Assembly: GCA_949487015.1 (NCBI GenBank)
Contig: CATAQZ010000145.1
Coordinates: forward strand, 1-12,104
From: Flavobacteriales bacterium UBA4585
GTDB taxonomy: Bacteria; Bacteroidota; Bacteroidia; Flavobacteriales; Schleiferiaceae
Direction of reading: 5' to 3'
DNA length: 12,104 nucleotides
In this document: positions 1-7,558 of the stretch, in pieces
Layout of the letters: each line of letters begins with the position of its first letter
How positions within the stretch are numbered: position 1 is the stretch's first letter
Made by a program: the position numbers and the translations under genes
The notes under the pieces: model-generated
Told to the model about the DNA's origin: nothing
What the model saw: the letters and a program-made list of their open reading frames with translations, nothing else
The model's database searches: none

Positions 1-97
1 AGCTCAGTAGCAGAATAACTCCGGTTGTTCCAAACGAAAAGTGATTTATTTTCGGACATGTATTTTCGGGTACAGTTTTTGTTTCAACGTGTGCGCA

Positions 98-2533
98 ATG
101 AACAAGTTCAAAACAGCAGCAATATACATCAGCCTCATGGTATTCTCATTCAGCGTTTATGCTGCCGGTGAGGTTGAATATGTATGGCTTACTGTTAGTA
201 ATGCGATGAGTGGCGAACCCATTGAAGGGGTAAGCATAACTGTGGATCAAGCCTACATTGGTGAGACTGGTCCATTAGGACGAATTCTCATCCCAGAAGG
301 AACGCCCGGACAACTCATCGCCCTCTACCATACCAGTTACGCCGCTGGTTATTATTCGAGGAAGGAACTACAGGAACGGGATTATCAAGTTTTTTTACGA
401 GAAAGTGTTCTGAACATACAAGAAGTTGTGATTCGAGCAAATCGAATGGAACAACAGTACCAAAAAACTGCGCAAGAAGTTCGCAGTATTGATGCGAAAC
501 AATTGGATGAACAATTTCTTGCAAATACAGCCGATGCCCTAGCCATCGATCCAAATGTTTTTATTCAAAAATCGCAAGCTGGCGGTGGATCACCCATGAT
601 CCGCGGTATGAGCACATCGCGAGTGCTCGTTATGGTCGACGGTATTAGAATGAATAATGCCATTTTTAGATCCGGCAATGTGCACAATGTAATCTCTGTA
701 GATGGAGAAAGTGTCTCAAACATGGAGATTAGCCTAGGGCCTGGAAGCGTTTTACACGGTAGTGATGCATTGGGTGGTGTCATGCACATCAATACTTACG
801 ACGCACACTTTGGGGATTCTACAGAAATTTTACAAAGTCTCGTCTTCACATTGAGCAGCCAAAATGCCCAACTATCTAGAAGACCTAATTTTAGAATCAA
901 CTACGGCGGTCTGAATTGGGCAGGAATGACTTCGCTAACCTACACCCAATACCACGATATACGGATGGGCCAGCGAATTCTATCGTGGACGCCTGCTTCC
1001 CATCTCAGTAATACGCAACTTAGTTGCTTACCTACTACTATCGGTAGTATTGATACTGTTCGGACACCAGAGGACGACCGAATTCAGTACAACACGTCGT
1101 ACGAAAAACGTAACATCACACAAAAATTCAAGGTCCGTATTGCCGAACGCACAACATTTAAATCCGGCTTGCATGTTAGTTTGACTGGCGATGTAAATCG
1201 CTATGATCGATTTACAGAAATGATGAACGGAATGCCTAAATATGCGCAATGGAATTACGGTCCTCAAGCATGGTTAATGAGTTATTTATCCATCGAAAAT
1301 AGAGATCAGACCGCGATCAGCGATTGGATGAAATTCACTTTGTCAGGACAGTACTTCGAGGAAAGTCGAAAGACAAGAAAATTTAAAGCCCCAGTAGGGA
1401 GAGTTCAACGCGAACAGGTGTACATCAATCAGATAAATTTTGATGCAAGTAAGAAAATTTCAAACAAGAGTACGGTTCTGTATGGAGCAGAATTTATAGG
1501 AAACAACCTAACAAGTACGGCGCACCATTACCATTACATGAGTACCGATTCTACATGGGATGCTCAATCCAGGTATGCCAACGGGAGTCACTGGATAAGC
1601 GGTTCTATATTTGCGCATTACGATACAGATTTTAGCAAGCATATTGCCTTTAGTGCAGGATCCAGGATCAACGGTATAAGTATGTATACCCCCATTTCTT
1701 TTCGCGGATTCAATGAGGACGCGCGTCTAAAATTTCTGGCTCCTAGTGCGGAGATGGGGATTACTTACCACAAACCTTCATTTAAGTATTTTCTGAATTT
1801 AAGCTCAGGTTTCCGTGCACCAAATATTGATGACGCAAGCAAGGTATTTGATTCTCAGCCTGGTGCCGTCATTGTTCCAAATAGTAATCTTCGAGAAGAA
1901 CGCCTCTACAGTGCAGAATTAGGTGCTAAACAAAAACTCGGAAAATCATGGGTCGTCGATGCTAGCTTTTATTACAGCTTCCTAGACAATGCCTTGGAAC
2001 GTGCACCATACACCTTTATGGGTAGTGACAGCATAAATTTCGACGGTGAATTATCACAGGTACTTGCCGTTCAGAATTTAGATTATGCTTGGATCTGGGG
2101 TTACCAGTTTGGTGTTCGTACTGATATTTCAGAAAACTTGAATTGGATGATTCACTGGGCACATCCATTCGGTAAAGACAGCCAAGGCTATACGCTACGT
2201 CACGTTTCTCCTTTTAACGCAACATCAAACTTTTCCTTTCACAAAAACAAATGGCGTAGTAATCTAATCTTACGCTACAACGGCGCGGTTGACGCCGAAG
2301 ATATGCCGTTCAGCGAACGCGCTAAAACGCACATGTATGCAATAAACGACTACGGTGAGGTATATACGCCGGCGTGGTATACTATTAACCTACATGCATC
2401 ATATGTACTTAGTAAGAATATCTTAGTTCGTGGCGGTATAGACAACATCATGGACGTACAATACCGCAGTTACGCGAGTGGTATAGTCGCGCCAGGCCGT
2501 TCGCTCTTTATTTCGTTAAGAGGCTCTATTTAA
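98..2533 (+). CDS. TonB-dependent outer-membrane receptor, haem/haemoglobin-receptor type
   Basis: Predicted 811-residue outer-membrane beta-barrel that would import a ligand, probably haem or another iron source, using TonB energy. I start it at ATG 98 rather than the in-frame GTG at 41, because ATG 98 gives a clean signal peptide (MNKFK, hydrophobic core, VYAA near residues 20-23). A carboxypeptidase-regulatory-like domain follows (about 26-105), then a TonB-box-like EVVIRA (109-114). The plug (about 118-235) has GGGSPMIRG from residue 162 and the DGIRMNNAIFRSGN stretch typical of haem/haemoglobin/transferrin receptors. The rest is barrel. FRAP (572-575) and NSNL (595-598) match the YRAP and NPDL motifs of HmuR-like haem receptors, but no histidine lies between them. 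The protein ends in an amphipathic strand, SLFISLRGSI, without the usual terminal aromatic residue. It stands alone, convergent with menC. Receptor class is confident; substrate is inferred. Confidence 0.9.
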   Translation: MNKFKTAAIYISLMVFSFSVYAAGEVEYVWLTVSNAMSGEPIEGVSITVDQAYIGETGPLGRILIPEGTPGQLIALYHTSYAAGYYSRKELQERDYQVFLRESVLNIQEVVIRANRMEQQYQKTAQEVRSIDAKQLDEQFLANTADALAIDPNVFIQKSQAGGGSPMIRGMSTSRVLVMVDGIRMNNAIFRSGNVHNVISVDGESVSNMEISLGPGSVLHGSDALGGVMHINTYDAHFGDSTEILQSLVFTLSSQNAQLSRRPNFRINYGGLNWAGMTSLTYTQYHDIRMGQRILSWTPASHLSNTQLSCLPTTIGSIDTVRTPEDDRIQYNTSYEKRNITQKFKVRIAERTTFKSGLHVSLTGDVNRYDRFTEMMNGMPKYAQWNYGPQAWLMSYLSIENRDQTAISDWMKFTLSGQYFEESRKTRKFKAPVGRVQREQVYINQINFDASKKISNKSTVLYGAEFIGNNLTSTAHHYHYMSTDSTWDAQSRYANGSHWISGSIFAHYDTDFSKHIAFSAGSRINGISMYTPISFRGFNEDARLKFLAPSAEMGITYHKPSFKYFLNLSSGFRAPNIDDASKVFDSQPGAVIVPNSNLREERLYSAELGAKQKLGKSWVVDASFYYSFLDNALERAPYTFMGSDSINFDGELSQVLAVQNLDYAWIWGYQFGVRTDISENLNWMIHWAHPFGKDSQGYTLRHVSPFNATSNFSFHKNKWRSNLILRYNGAVDAEDMPFSERAKTHMYAINDYGEVYTPAWYTINLHASYVLSKNILVRGGIDNIMDVQYRSYASGIVAPGRSLFISLRGSI

Positions 2534-3587
2534 ATGGACTAAAAGAATCTGGGAACGACCAAAGTTTCTGGACATCACCTACCGTCCATAATTCACCGTT
2601 TTTAACTTCTAAGGGTCCAGGAATGTTGTTGGTATACAAACTGCCCGTTCCTAATCCTTGAGGCAAGGGCAATTGCTTTGTAGCCGTCCATTGGGCAATG
2701 GCATTCATGCCCACAGTGCTCTCTAAAGCGGAAGTTGCCCACCAAGCTATGCCGCGCGCATTAGCACAATCAATCCATTCGTCCGCACCGCGCCAACCGC
2801 CAATAAAACTAGGCTTGAGGATAATGAACTGCGGTCGTACAGCATCCAAGAGGAGCTCTTTTTCAACTGCACTAAAAACGCCAATGAGACTTTCGTCTAA
2901 AGCTACAGGTACAGGCGACGAAGTGCATATTTCAGCCAGCCCTTCACGATCTGCTGGAGGAAGCGGCTGCTCTATACTGTGAACCTCAAGCGCAGCCAAT
3001 TCATGCACTACAGGTACTATTGAAGATCGATCGAAGGCACCATTCGCATCTACACGTAAAATTAAATCGCTCGAAGAAAAGCGTTCGCGAATACCTTTAA
3101 GCAAAGTCAATTCATCCGCCCATGAAATGGCACCAACTTTCATTTTCAAGGTTTTAAACCCCTCTTCTAATCTGCGTTGGATTTGATCGAGCATGAAGTC
3201 CTTTGACCCCATCCAAATCAAGCCATTTATCGACTGTCCCTGCTCGCCCCTGCTAAAGGGGGTCTCAAAGTGATGAAAACCATGCTGTAAATGACTAAAG
3301 GCTTGCTCCAATGCGAATTGGATACTAGGAAAAGTACGGTTGCGAACATACAATTCCTCCAATCCTAGATGAATATTTTTCGCAGTCCAAACCAATTGAC
3401 TTTCCAATTCAGGGACATCATCAACACTTAATCCACGCAAGATACCTACCTCACCCAATCCAATCCCAAACGGTGACCCAGCATCCTCGATACGTAAAAA
3501 GAAACTCTCTTTCGTACGCAGAATACCACGGGAAGTCCCCGCAGGTTGCTTAAAGTTGAGAAGATAAGGGTGTATGGTTGCTTTCAT
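2526..3587 (-). CDS. menC: o-Succinylbenzoate synthase (MenC)
   Basis: Enolase-superfamily enzyme that dehydrates SHCHC to o-succinylbenzoate in cytoplasmic menaquinone synthesis. At 353 residues it is slightly longer than E. coli MenC. The full catalytic set is visible: the KxK pair K148/K150 in TLKMKVG, metal ligands D180 (RVDANG), E206 (SIEQP) and D231 (ALDES), and K258 (IILKPS) on the opposite face. Order and spacing match the OSBS subgroup. Dipeptide epimerases and N-acylamino acid racemases share this fold, but placement 7 bp after menA in a men operon makes MenC much the likeliest. The ATG start is at 3585-3587. It is the last gene of the operon, and its TAG stop lies inside the end of the convergent receptor gene (8-bp overlap), so there is no separate space for a terminator. 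Confidence 0.93.
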   Translation of the reverse strand: MKATIHPYLLNFKQPAGTSRGILRTKESFFLRIEDAGSPFGIGLGEVGILRGLSVDDVPELESQLVWTAKNIHLGLEELYVRNRTFPSIQFALEQAFSHLQHGFHHFETPFSRGEQGQSINGLIWMGSKDFMLDQIQRRLEEGFKTLKMKVGAISWADELTLLKGIRERFSSSDLILRVDANGAFDRSSIVPVVHELAALEVHSIEQPLPPADREGLAEICTSSPVPVALDESLIGVFSAVEKELLLDAVRPQFIILKPSFIGGWRGADEWIDCANARGIAWWATSALESTVGMNAIAQWTATKQLPLPQGLGTGSLYTNNIPGPLEVKNGELWTVGDVQKLWSFPDSFSPFK

Positions 3588-3594
3588 TACGTAC

Positions 3595-4506
3595 CTAGAA
3601 GTTAAGGGCTAAGGCTGTTCCAAGACAATAGACCAAAGTCATCAGCGCCATAGGTTTCAGTAAGGAATCCAGTGCTGCCGAATCTCTCGCCCGAGCAAAC
3701 CGAATGAAAACTACCCGTGAGAGTACCACTCCATAGGCGATGTGAAAGATGAGTAAAAATTGATTCCCGTCTAAAGCGGCCCAATACAAAGCGAAGACTA
3801 AACTCAATACGTTGCCAATCATTAAAAGCGCTTTAAAGTACCCCCTTCCCCATTGATATCCGAACCGTACCACAAGCGTTCGCTTGCCAGCTACGGCGTC
3901 CGTTTCAACATCTCGAAGGTTGTTTAAAGTAAGTACTGCCGCACTGTAGGCGCCCGCCACCAAAGCTGGAAATAGGAAGCTCCAGTGCAGCGATCCATAT
4001 AAACTTGCGGAGCCGAGTACTCCGACCAATCCAAAAAATAAAAAGACGAAAATATCACCTCCACCCCAATATGCATAGGGCTTTGGCCCCATAGTATAAG
4101 ACTTAGCGGCCAAGACTGCGGCAATATTCAAAAGCGAAAAAAGTATGAAGAGCGACATGCGTTCTTGAAATGCTAAAAAACTCAATCCGCCACCTCCAAT
4201 CAGGGCCAATGCGGTCCATAGATTAACGGCACGCTTCATTTGATCGGCAGTGATTAAACCGCTCGCTATAGCACGTTTTTCGCCGGTACGGTGGTCATCG
4301 GTACCGCGCAGACCATCGCCCAGGTCATTGGCATAATTCGACAATATTTGGTAAGCGCCAGCCGTGAATACAGCAAGTGCAAAGATCCCCCAATGCACGT
4401 CTTCATTGATTTTGTAGGCCAAACCTGTTCCTAAGGCAATGACTGCGAAGGCGAGCGGTAAGGTGCGCAGCCGGGCTGCTTGAATCCAAATATGAAGTGG
4501 TACCAT
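3595..4506 (-). CDS. menA: 1,4-Dihydroxy-2-naphthoate polyprenyltransferase (MenA)
   Basis: UbiA-family integral membrane prenyltransferase that joins a polyprenyl chain to DHNA, giving demethylmenaquinone. I use ATG at 4506, giving 303 residues. The frame can be opened 18 bases further upstream at a TTG, but ATG 4506 puts the N-terminus (MVPLHIWIQAARLRTLPL) where MenA proteins normally begin and sits one base after the menD stop. The first Asp-rich motif is N57-x3-D61-x2-D64 in SNYANDLGD, followed by a GTDDHRTGEKRAI loop. The second is N196-x2-D199-x3-D203 in NNLRDVETDAVAGKRT. Several hydrophobic segments follow the usual multi-helix UbiA pattern. The GEKRAIASGLI and GKRTLVVRFG stretches are typical of MenA rather than UbiA or chlorophyll synthase. 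Expression is probably coupled to menD. Confidence 0.95.
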   Translation of the reverse strand: MVPLHIWIQAARLRTLPLAFAVIALGTGLAYKINEDVHWGIFALAVFTAGAYQILSNYANDLGDGLRGTDDHRTGEKRAIASGLITADQMKRAVNLWTALALIGGGGLSFLAFQERMSLFILFSLLNIAAVLAAKSYTMGPKPYAYWGGGDIFVFLFFGLVGVLGSASLYGSLHWSFLFPALVAGAYSAAVLTLNNLRDVETDAVAGKRTLVVRFGYQWGRGYFKALLMIGNVLSLVFALYWAALDGNQFLLIFHIAYGVVLSRVVFIRFARARDSAALDSLLKPMALMTLVYCLGTALALNF

Positions 4507-4507
4507 A

Positions 4508-6064
4508 CTATCGTAACGCAGCAAGCGCCGCTAAGTTGGCATGCTGCTCCGTTTTACTATCAATTATTTTCGCCCCCACAGCCTTATCCAATGCTGCTAC
4601 TAATGCTGCTACTGAGGAAACCGCTTCGTAGTCTACACCGAAGGCCGATGCAATTCCTTCAAGATTGACGTTTTGTGTATTGGAGAAAACGCGTTGCGCC
4701 GTTGGCCCAGTACTGGCCGTTCCTGGGAGCCAATCAAAAATGCCACCTACCCCATTATTGAGTACACATACCACCAAATTCTGAGGAATTTTCTGTCCAT
4801 ATAATCCGTTGTGATCGTAGAGAAAACTTTGATCGCCAATGATTAAAAAATGTTTGCGGTCGGGATCTGCCAAAGCCGCACCAACGGCCGTGCTCAAACT
4901 GCCATCAATACCCGCCACTCCTCTATTCCCATACAATTGTACAGCTTTCGGAAAGTAATTGAAATAACGTACGATGGAGCTGTTGCCTAGATGCAGTACG
5001 TCCGTTGTATTTAATTTTGAAACCACACTTTGAAACGCCGCCGCATCCGACCACGGCAAGGATTTCGAAACCGGTTCCACAGATGGTATTCTAATGAATT
5101 CCGGGGCGGATTTATAAACTGCAAGTGCATTGGGAGCCATCCTTAAGTGCAGCACCTCGGCGTCTAACACATCCCAACATTGGAAAATATCAATGTGCAC
5201 ATGCTTTTTAATTCCCAACGCACGTAAATGCTGTTTGGGCTTTTTATTAATCCACTGTCCACCTACACTTAAAACAGCATCGGGTTCAAGATCGAGCAAC
5301 GCTTCCATAGGCACTGCCTGTGGATGGTCCAGCACACCACTCATAGGGTCTGCAAAAAGCGTCCAAGCGACGCCTTCATCGAGCAGGGCGCGTAATTGTG
5401 CACTTTCTTGGGGTAATAATTGGCCCGCAATTACGGCGACGGACCTATACTCTGAAAAAGAAGGAATCGGCTGATTATTCGGTATTCCATGGAATTCCAT
5501 GACGTCCTCTGAAAAGACCAGCTTCACTGGCTCTGGTTCCAATTCTTGGGTATAAAGCGGCTCATCAAAAGCAAGATTGATGTGGATCGGTCGCATTTCG
5601 ACGTGCTGCGCGCGAAGCGCAAAATCTAGTTGCGACACCACTTCCGTGGCCGAAGCATCTTCTTCAATATGAACGCTAGCAGCAACATGTGGCTCATAAA
5701 AGTCACGTTGAACACAGGTCTGACCCTCACCTTTATTGATGCGCTCCTGCGGTCGATCGGCAGTGATGACAATCAACGGTACGTGGGCATAATACGCTTC
5801 TAAAACGGCAGGATAATAATTTGCTAAAGCGCTACCTGACGTACAACAAACCGCAACTGGCGCACCCGTTACGAGGCTTCTTCCCAGAGCATTAAAGCCC
5901 GCGCTGCGCTCATCACCAAGCACTTCCAGGGTAAAAGAACCCAGGGCTTCAGCAGCGATGACTAATGGCGCATTGCGCGAACCAGGCGAAAACACTATAG
6001 TCCTCACCCCTGCTTGAGCAAGCGCTTGTAATGTCCAATGTGCCGTGTGCTTTGTTGTTGTCAT
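4508..6064 (-). CDS. menD: SEPHCHC synthase (MenD)
   Basis: Thiamine-diphosphate enzyme that adds the succinic-semialdehyde unit from 2-oxoglutarate to isochorismate, the committed step of menaquinone synthesis. At 518 residues it is shorter than E. coli MenD (about 556) but complete. Visible motifs: FSPGSRNAPL (25-34), the DERSAGFNALG segment with the cofactor-activating glutamate E52, CTSGSALANYYPAVLEA (74-90), HVPLIVITADRPQE (94-107), NRGVAGIDGSLSTA (380-393), the ThDP/Mg motif GDQSFLYDHNGL (410-421) and LNNGVGGIF (435-443). The ATG at 6064 overlaps the menF stop as ATGA, a 4-bp overlap that suggests coupled translation. A tandem VAALVAAL repeat lies near the C-terminus (485-492). Confidence 0.96.
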   Translation of the reverse strand: MTTTKHTAHWTLQALAQAGVRTIVFSPGSRNAPLVIAAEALGSFTLEVLGDERSAGFNALGRSLVTGAPVAVCCTSGSALANYYPAVLEAYYAHVPLIVITADRPQERINKGEGQTCVQRDFYEPHVAASVHIEEDASATEVVSQLDFALRAQHVEMRPIHINLAFDEPLYTQELEPEPVKLVFSEDVMEFHGIPNNQPIPSFSEYRSVAVIAGQLLPQESAQLRALLDEGVAWTLFADPMSGVLDHPQAVPMEALLDLEPDAVLSVGGQWINKKPKQHLRALGIKKHVHIDIFQCWDVLDAEVLHLRMAPNALAVYKSAPEFIRIPSVEPVSKSLPWSDAAAFQSVVSKLNTTDVLHLGNSSIVRYFNYFPKAVQLYGNRGVAGIDGSLSTAVGAALADPDRKHFLIIGDQSFLYDHNGLYGQKIPQNLVVCVLNNGVGGIFDWLPGTASTGPTAQRVFSNTQNVNLEGIASAFGVDYEAVSSVAALVAALDKAVGAKIIDSKTEQHANLAALAALR

Positions 6065-7014
6065 TTGAATTGTACAGCGTCCTTGAGGGCAGAGATTTTA
6101 TATTCTGTCTCCATCCACTCATTCAAAGGTACGCTGTCCTTAGTAATTCCGCCTCCTGCATAAAAAGTAATGCCCGATTCCGACCACTGCATGGTACGCA
6201 GCAGCACTGTAGCATGCAAGCCACCGGTCATAAAGGCCAAATATCCGGTGTATAAACCGCGGTCGTATTGTTCCACTGCAGCAATCACTTTACGTGCAGG
6301 TGCTGTCGGTGTCCCACATATGGCGGGTGTTGGGTGCAATGCTTCAAGAATATCAACCGCGGGCGCGTTCGCCGCATCGGTTTCTACCCAAGTCAATAAA
6401 TGCTCCACCGGCCCCGCGAGCAGTGTTTCTTCCGCTTGTTTGCGAACGCGCCCACCAAAGGCTGCCAGGGTTTTTTGAATCTCCGTAGTTACAAAATTCT
6501 GTTCCTCACGCTCTTTATCGCCCCAGTCAGAAGCTCCAGATAATCGTGTACCTGCGAGTGACATAGAACGGAACCCACCTTCGATCTCTTCGAAGAGCAC
6601 CTCAGGTGAAGCGCCCATCCAATGACCGTATTCGGGGTGTTTGAGGGCAAATACGGTACAGTTTGGGTACCGTTTTTCAAGCTCCGCAAAGGTCCTCTCA
6701 GCGTCAGCGCGCGTTGTTTTTAAATGGGAAGGACGGCTCAGTACTACTTTGCTTACCTCGTGTTGCGCAATGCGTGTGATAATCTCAGTAATCTGTTGCT
6801 GGTAAGCGGCGGTGTTGCTTTGAGCAGGCACATTGAGTCGTGTCGTCGCAAAATCGGACCAAAAAAGAGCCTCCTCCAGTCCCGATTCTTCCTCAAAGCC
6901 GCGTAAATCACCATGAAAACCGCGTAATAAAAGAGTCGCACGGGCGATATCCGTCTCGACGTATTTGGAGGCCACCTTAAGCCTTCCCGGTATGCGGACC
7001 AATACTTCAAGCAT
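6061..7014 (-). CDS. menF: Isochorismate synthase (MenF type), compact form
   Basis: Chorismate-binding-family enzyme that isomerises chorismate to isochorismate to feed MenD. At 317 residues it is clearly shorter than E. coli EntC (about 391) or MenF (about 431). The missing part is N-terminal, while the C-terminal chorismate-binding core is complete. Motifs: K89 in SKVVLSRP, matching the general-base lysine of EntC/MenF; GASPEVLFE with E138 at the general-acid position; SLAGTRLSG (152-160); the Mg-binding segment DKEREEQ (166-172); LHPTPAICGTP (226-236); EQYDRGLYTG (248-257); and YAGGGI with EWMETEYK (285-306). Anthranilate and aminodeoxychorismate synthases share the fold, but the lysine and the men-operon setting favour isochorismate synthase. 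Its start shares one base with the menI stop (TAATG). Confidence 0.93.
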   Translation of the reverse strand: MLEVLVRIPGRLKVASKYVETDIARATLLLRGFHGDLRGFEEESGLEEALFWSDFATTRLNVPAQSNTAAYQQQITEIITRIAQHEVSKVVLSRPSHLKTTRADAERTFAELEKRYPNCTVFALKHPEYGHWMGASPEVLFEEIEGGFRSMSLAGTRLSGASDWGDKEREEQNFVTTEIQKTLAAFGGRVRKQAEETLLAGPVEHLLTWVETDAANAPAVDILEALHPTPAICGTPTAPARKVIAAVEQYDRGLYTGYLAFMTGGLHATVLLRTMQWSESGITFYAGGGITKDSVPLNEWMETEYKISALKDAVQFK

Positions 7015-7448
7015 TATTTACGTGCTTTTATGAAGTTGAGCAATTTCACCATGGAAATCAATTCACCTTGTTCATTTTCAACACGAATCTGAAAAAGATG
7101 CGAACTCTTTCCTTTGTGTAGACACGTTGCTGTTGCGATGAGCATGCCTGTTCGCGCACTCTTTAAATGATTCGCACTGATTTCGGCGCCGACAGCGGCC
7201 TCTTTAGAAGGATCGATGAGTAATTGAGAGGCTGCAGAGCCTACACTCTCCGCCAATGCTACGGTTGCCCCACCATGTAAAATGCGCATGGGCTGGTATA
7301 CTCTTGAATCAACGGGCATCGTAGCTACCAACATACCGGCATCTGGATCCACGTCTACGTAAGTGATACCGAGGGTTTCCATCAAGGTATCCTTGCAGAG
7401 GTCATTGAATTTTTTAAGGATGGCGGTCTGGTTTGGGGTATGCTCCAT
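7014..7448 (-). CDS. menI: Hotdog-fold thioesterase, likely DHNA-CoA hydrolase (MenI)
   Basis: PaaI/YdiI-type hotdog thioesterase of 144 residues, probably cleaving 1,4-dihydroxy-2-naphthoyl-CoA to free DHNA for MenA. The signature runs from ILHGGATVALAESVGSAAS (57-75), with H58, G59-G60 and the likely catalytic E67, to GAEISANHLKSARTGML. As I remember the E. coli YdiI sequence, it carries nearly the same stretches (LHGGAS..LAES.GS and GLEINANH.RSAR.G). YdiI is an established DHNA-CoA thioesterase. First position in a menF-menD-menA-menC operon supports that role over phenylacetate catabolism or general acyl-CoA housekeeping. It starts at ATG 7446-7448, about 110 bp from thrS on the other strand, and leads the operon. 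Substrate is inferred from family and context. Confidence 0.87.
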   Translation of the reverse strand: MEHTPNQTAILKKFNDLCKDTLMETLGITYVDVDPDAGMLVATMPVDSRVYQPMRILHGGATVALAESVGSAASQLLIDPSKEAAVGAEISANHLKSARTGMLIATATCLHKGKSSHLFQIRVENEQGELISMVKLLNFIKARK

Positions 7449-7521
7449 AAGATCAATAATACATGGCTAAAGTACAAGAATAAAATAGGAGTAAAAAAAC
7501 CGTACAAGCCGCTCTAAACGC

Positions 7522-7529
7522 TATTTTTG
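7522..7529 (+). promoter_or_regulatory. Candidate -7 box of the thrS operon promoter
   Basis: TATTTTTG fits the Bacteroidota -7 consensus TAnnTTTG exactly and sits 29 bases before the thrS ATG in the divergent menI/thrS spacer. Initiation a few bases downstream would give a leader of roughly 20-25 nt. I see no clear TTG -33 element at the expected distance, where an A-rich run lies instead. The spacer must also hold the opposite promoter for menI, where I see only weak matches. There is no T-box or long attenuator-type leader before thrS. Confidence 0.4.
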
Positions 7530-7558
7530 CTCCTCATCTTATAATTGTAGATAAGCAC

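Noticed and set aside
1..18. Possible end of an upstream plus-strand gene (codons for SSVAE, then TAA)
   Set aside because: Five codons are too few to support a gene; any random frame could give this.
1..36. AGCTCAG at the window start resembles a tRNA D-arm
   Set aside because: No anticodon stem, T-loop (GGTTCGAATCC-like) or acceptor end follows at the right spacing.
24..69. TTG at 25-27 with TATTTTCG 19 bases later as a receptor promoter, plus a second TATTTTCGG copy 14 bases downstream
   Set aside because: The -7 box has a mismatch in its TTTG part, and two 9-bp copies in AT-rich DNA are not enough to call a promoter or operator.
41..97. GTG 41 as the receptor start
   Set aside because: It would put 19 extra residues before a standard signal peptide that begins at ATG 98.
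4507..4524. TTG 4524 as the menA start
   Set aside because: ATG 4506 fits the usual MenA N-terminus and lies one base after the menD stop; the TTG would add six residues overlapping menD.
7466..7507. Minus-strand TACTTTAG or TATTTTAT as the menI -7 box
   Set aside because: Both miss the TAnnTTTG consensus, and the nearest TTG is badly spaced for the first (30 nt), so neither supports a promoter call.
7536..7555. Short inverted repeat (CTTAT/ATAAG) just before thrS
   Set aside because: Five A/T-rich pairs with an 8-nt loop are expected by chance in such DNA, and no T-box or attenuator features accompany it.
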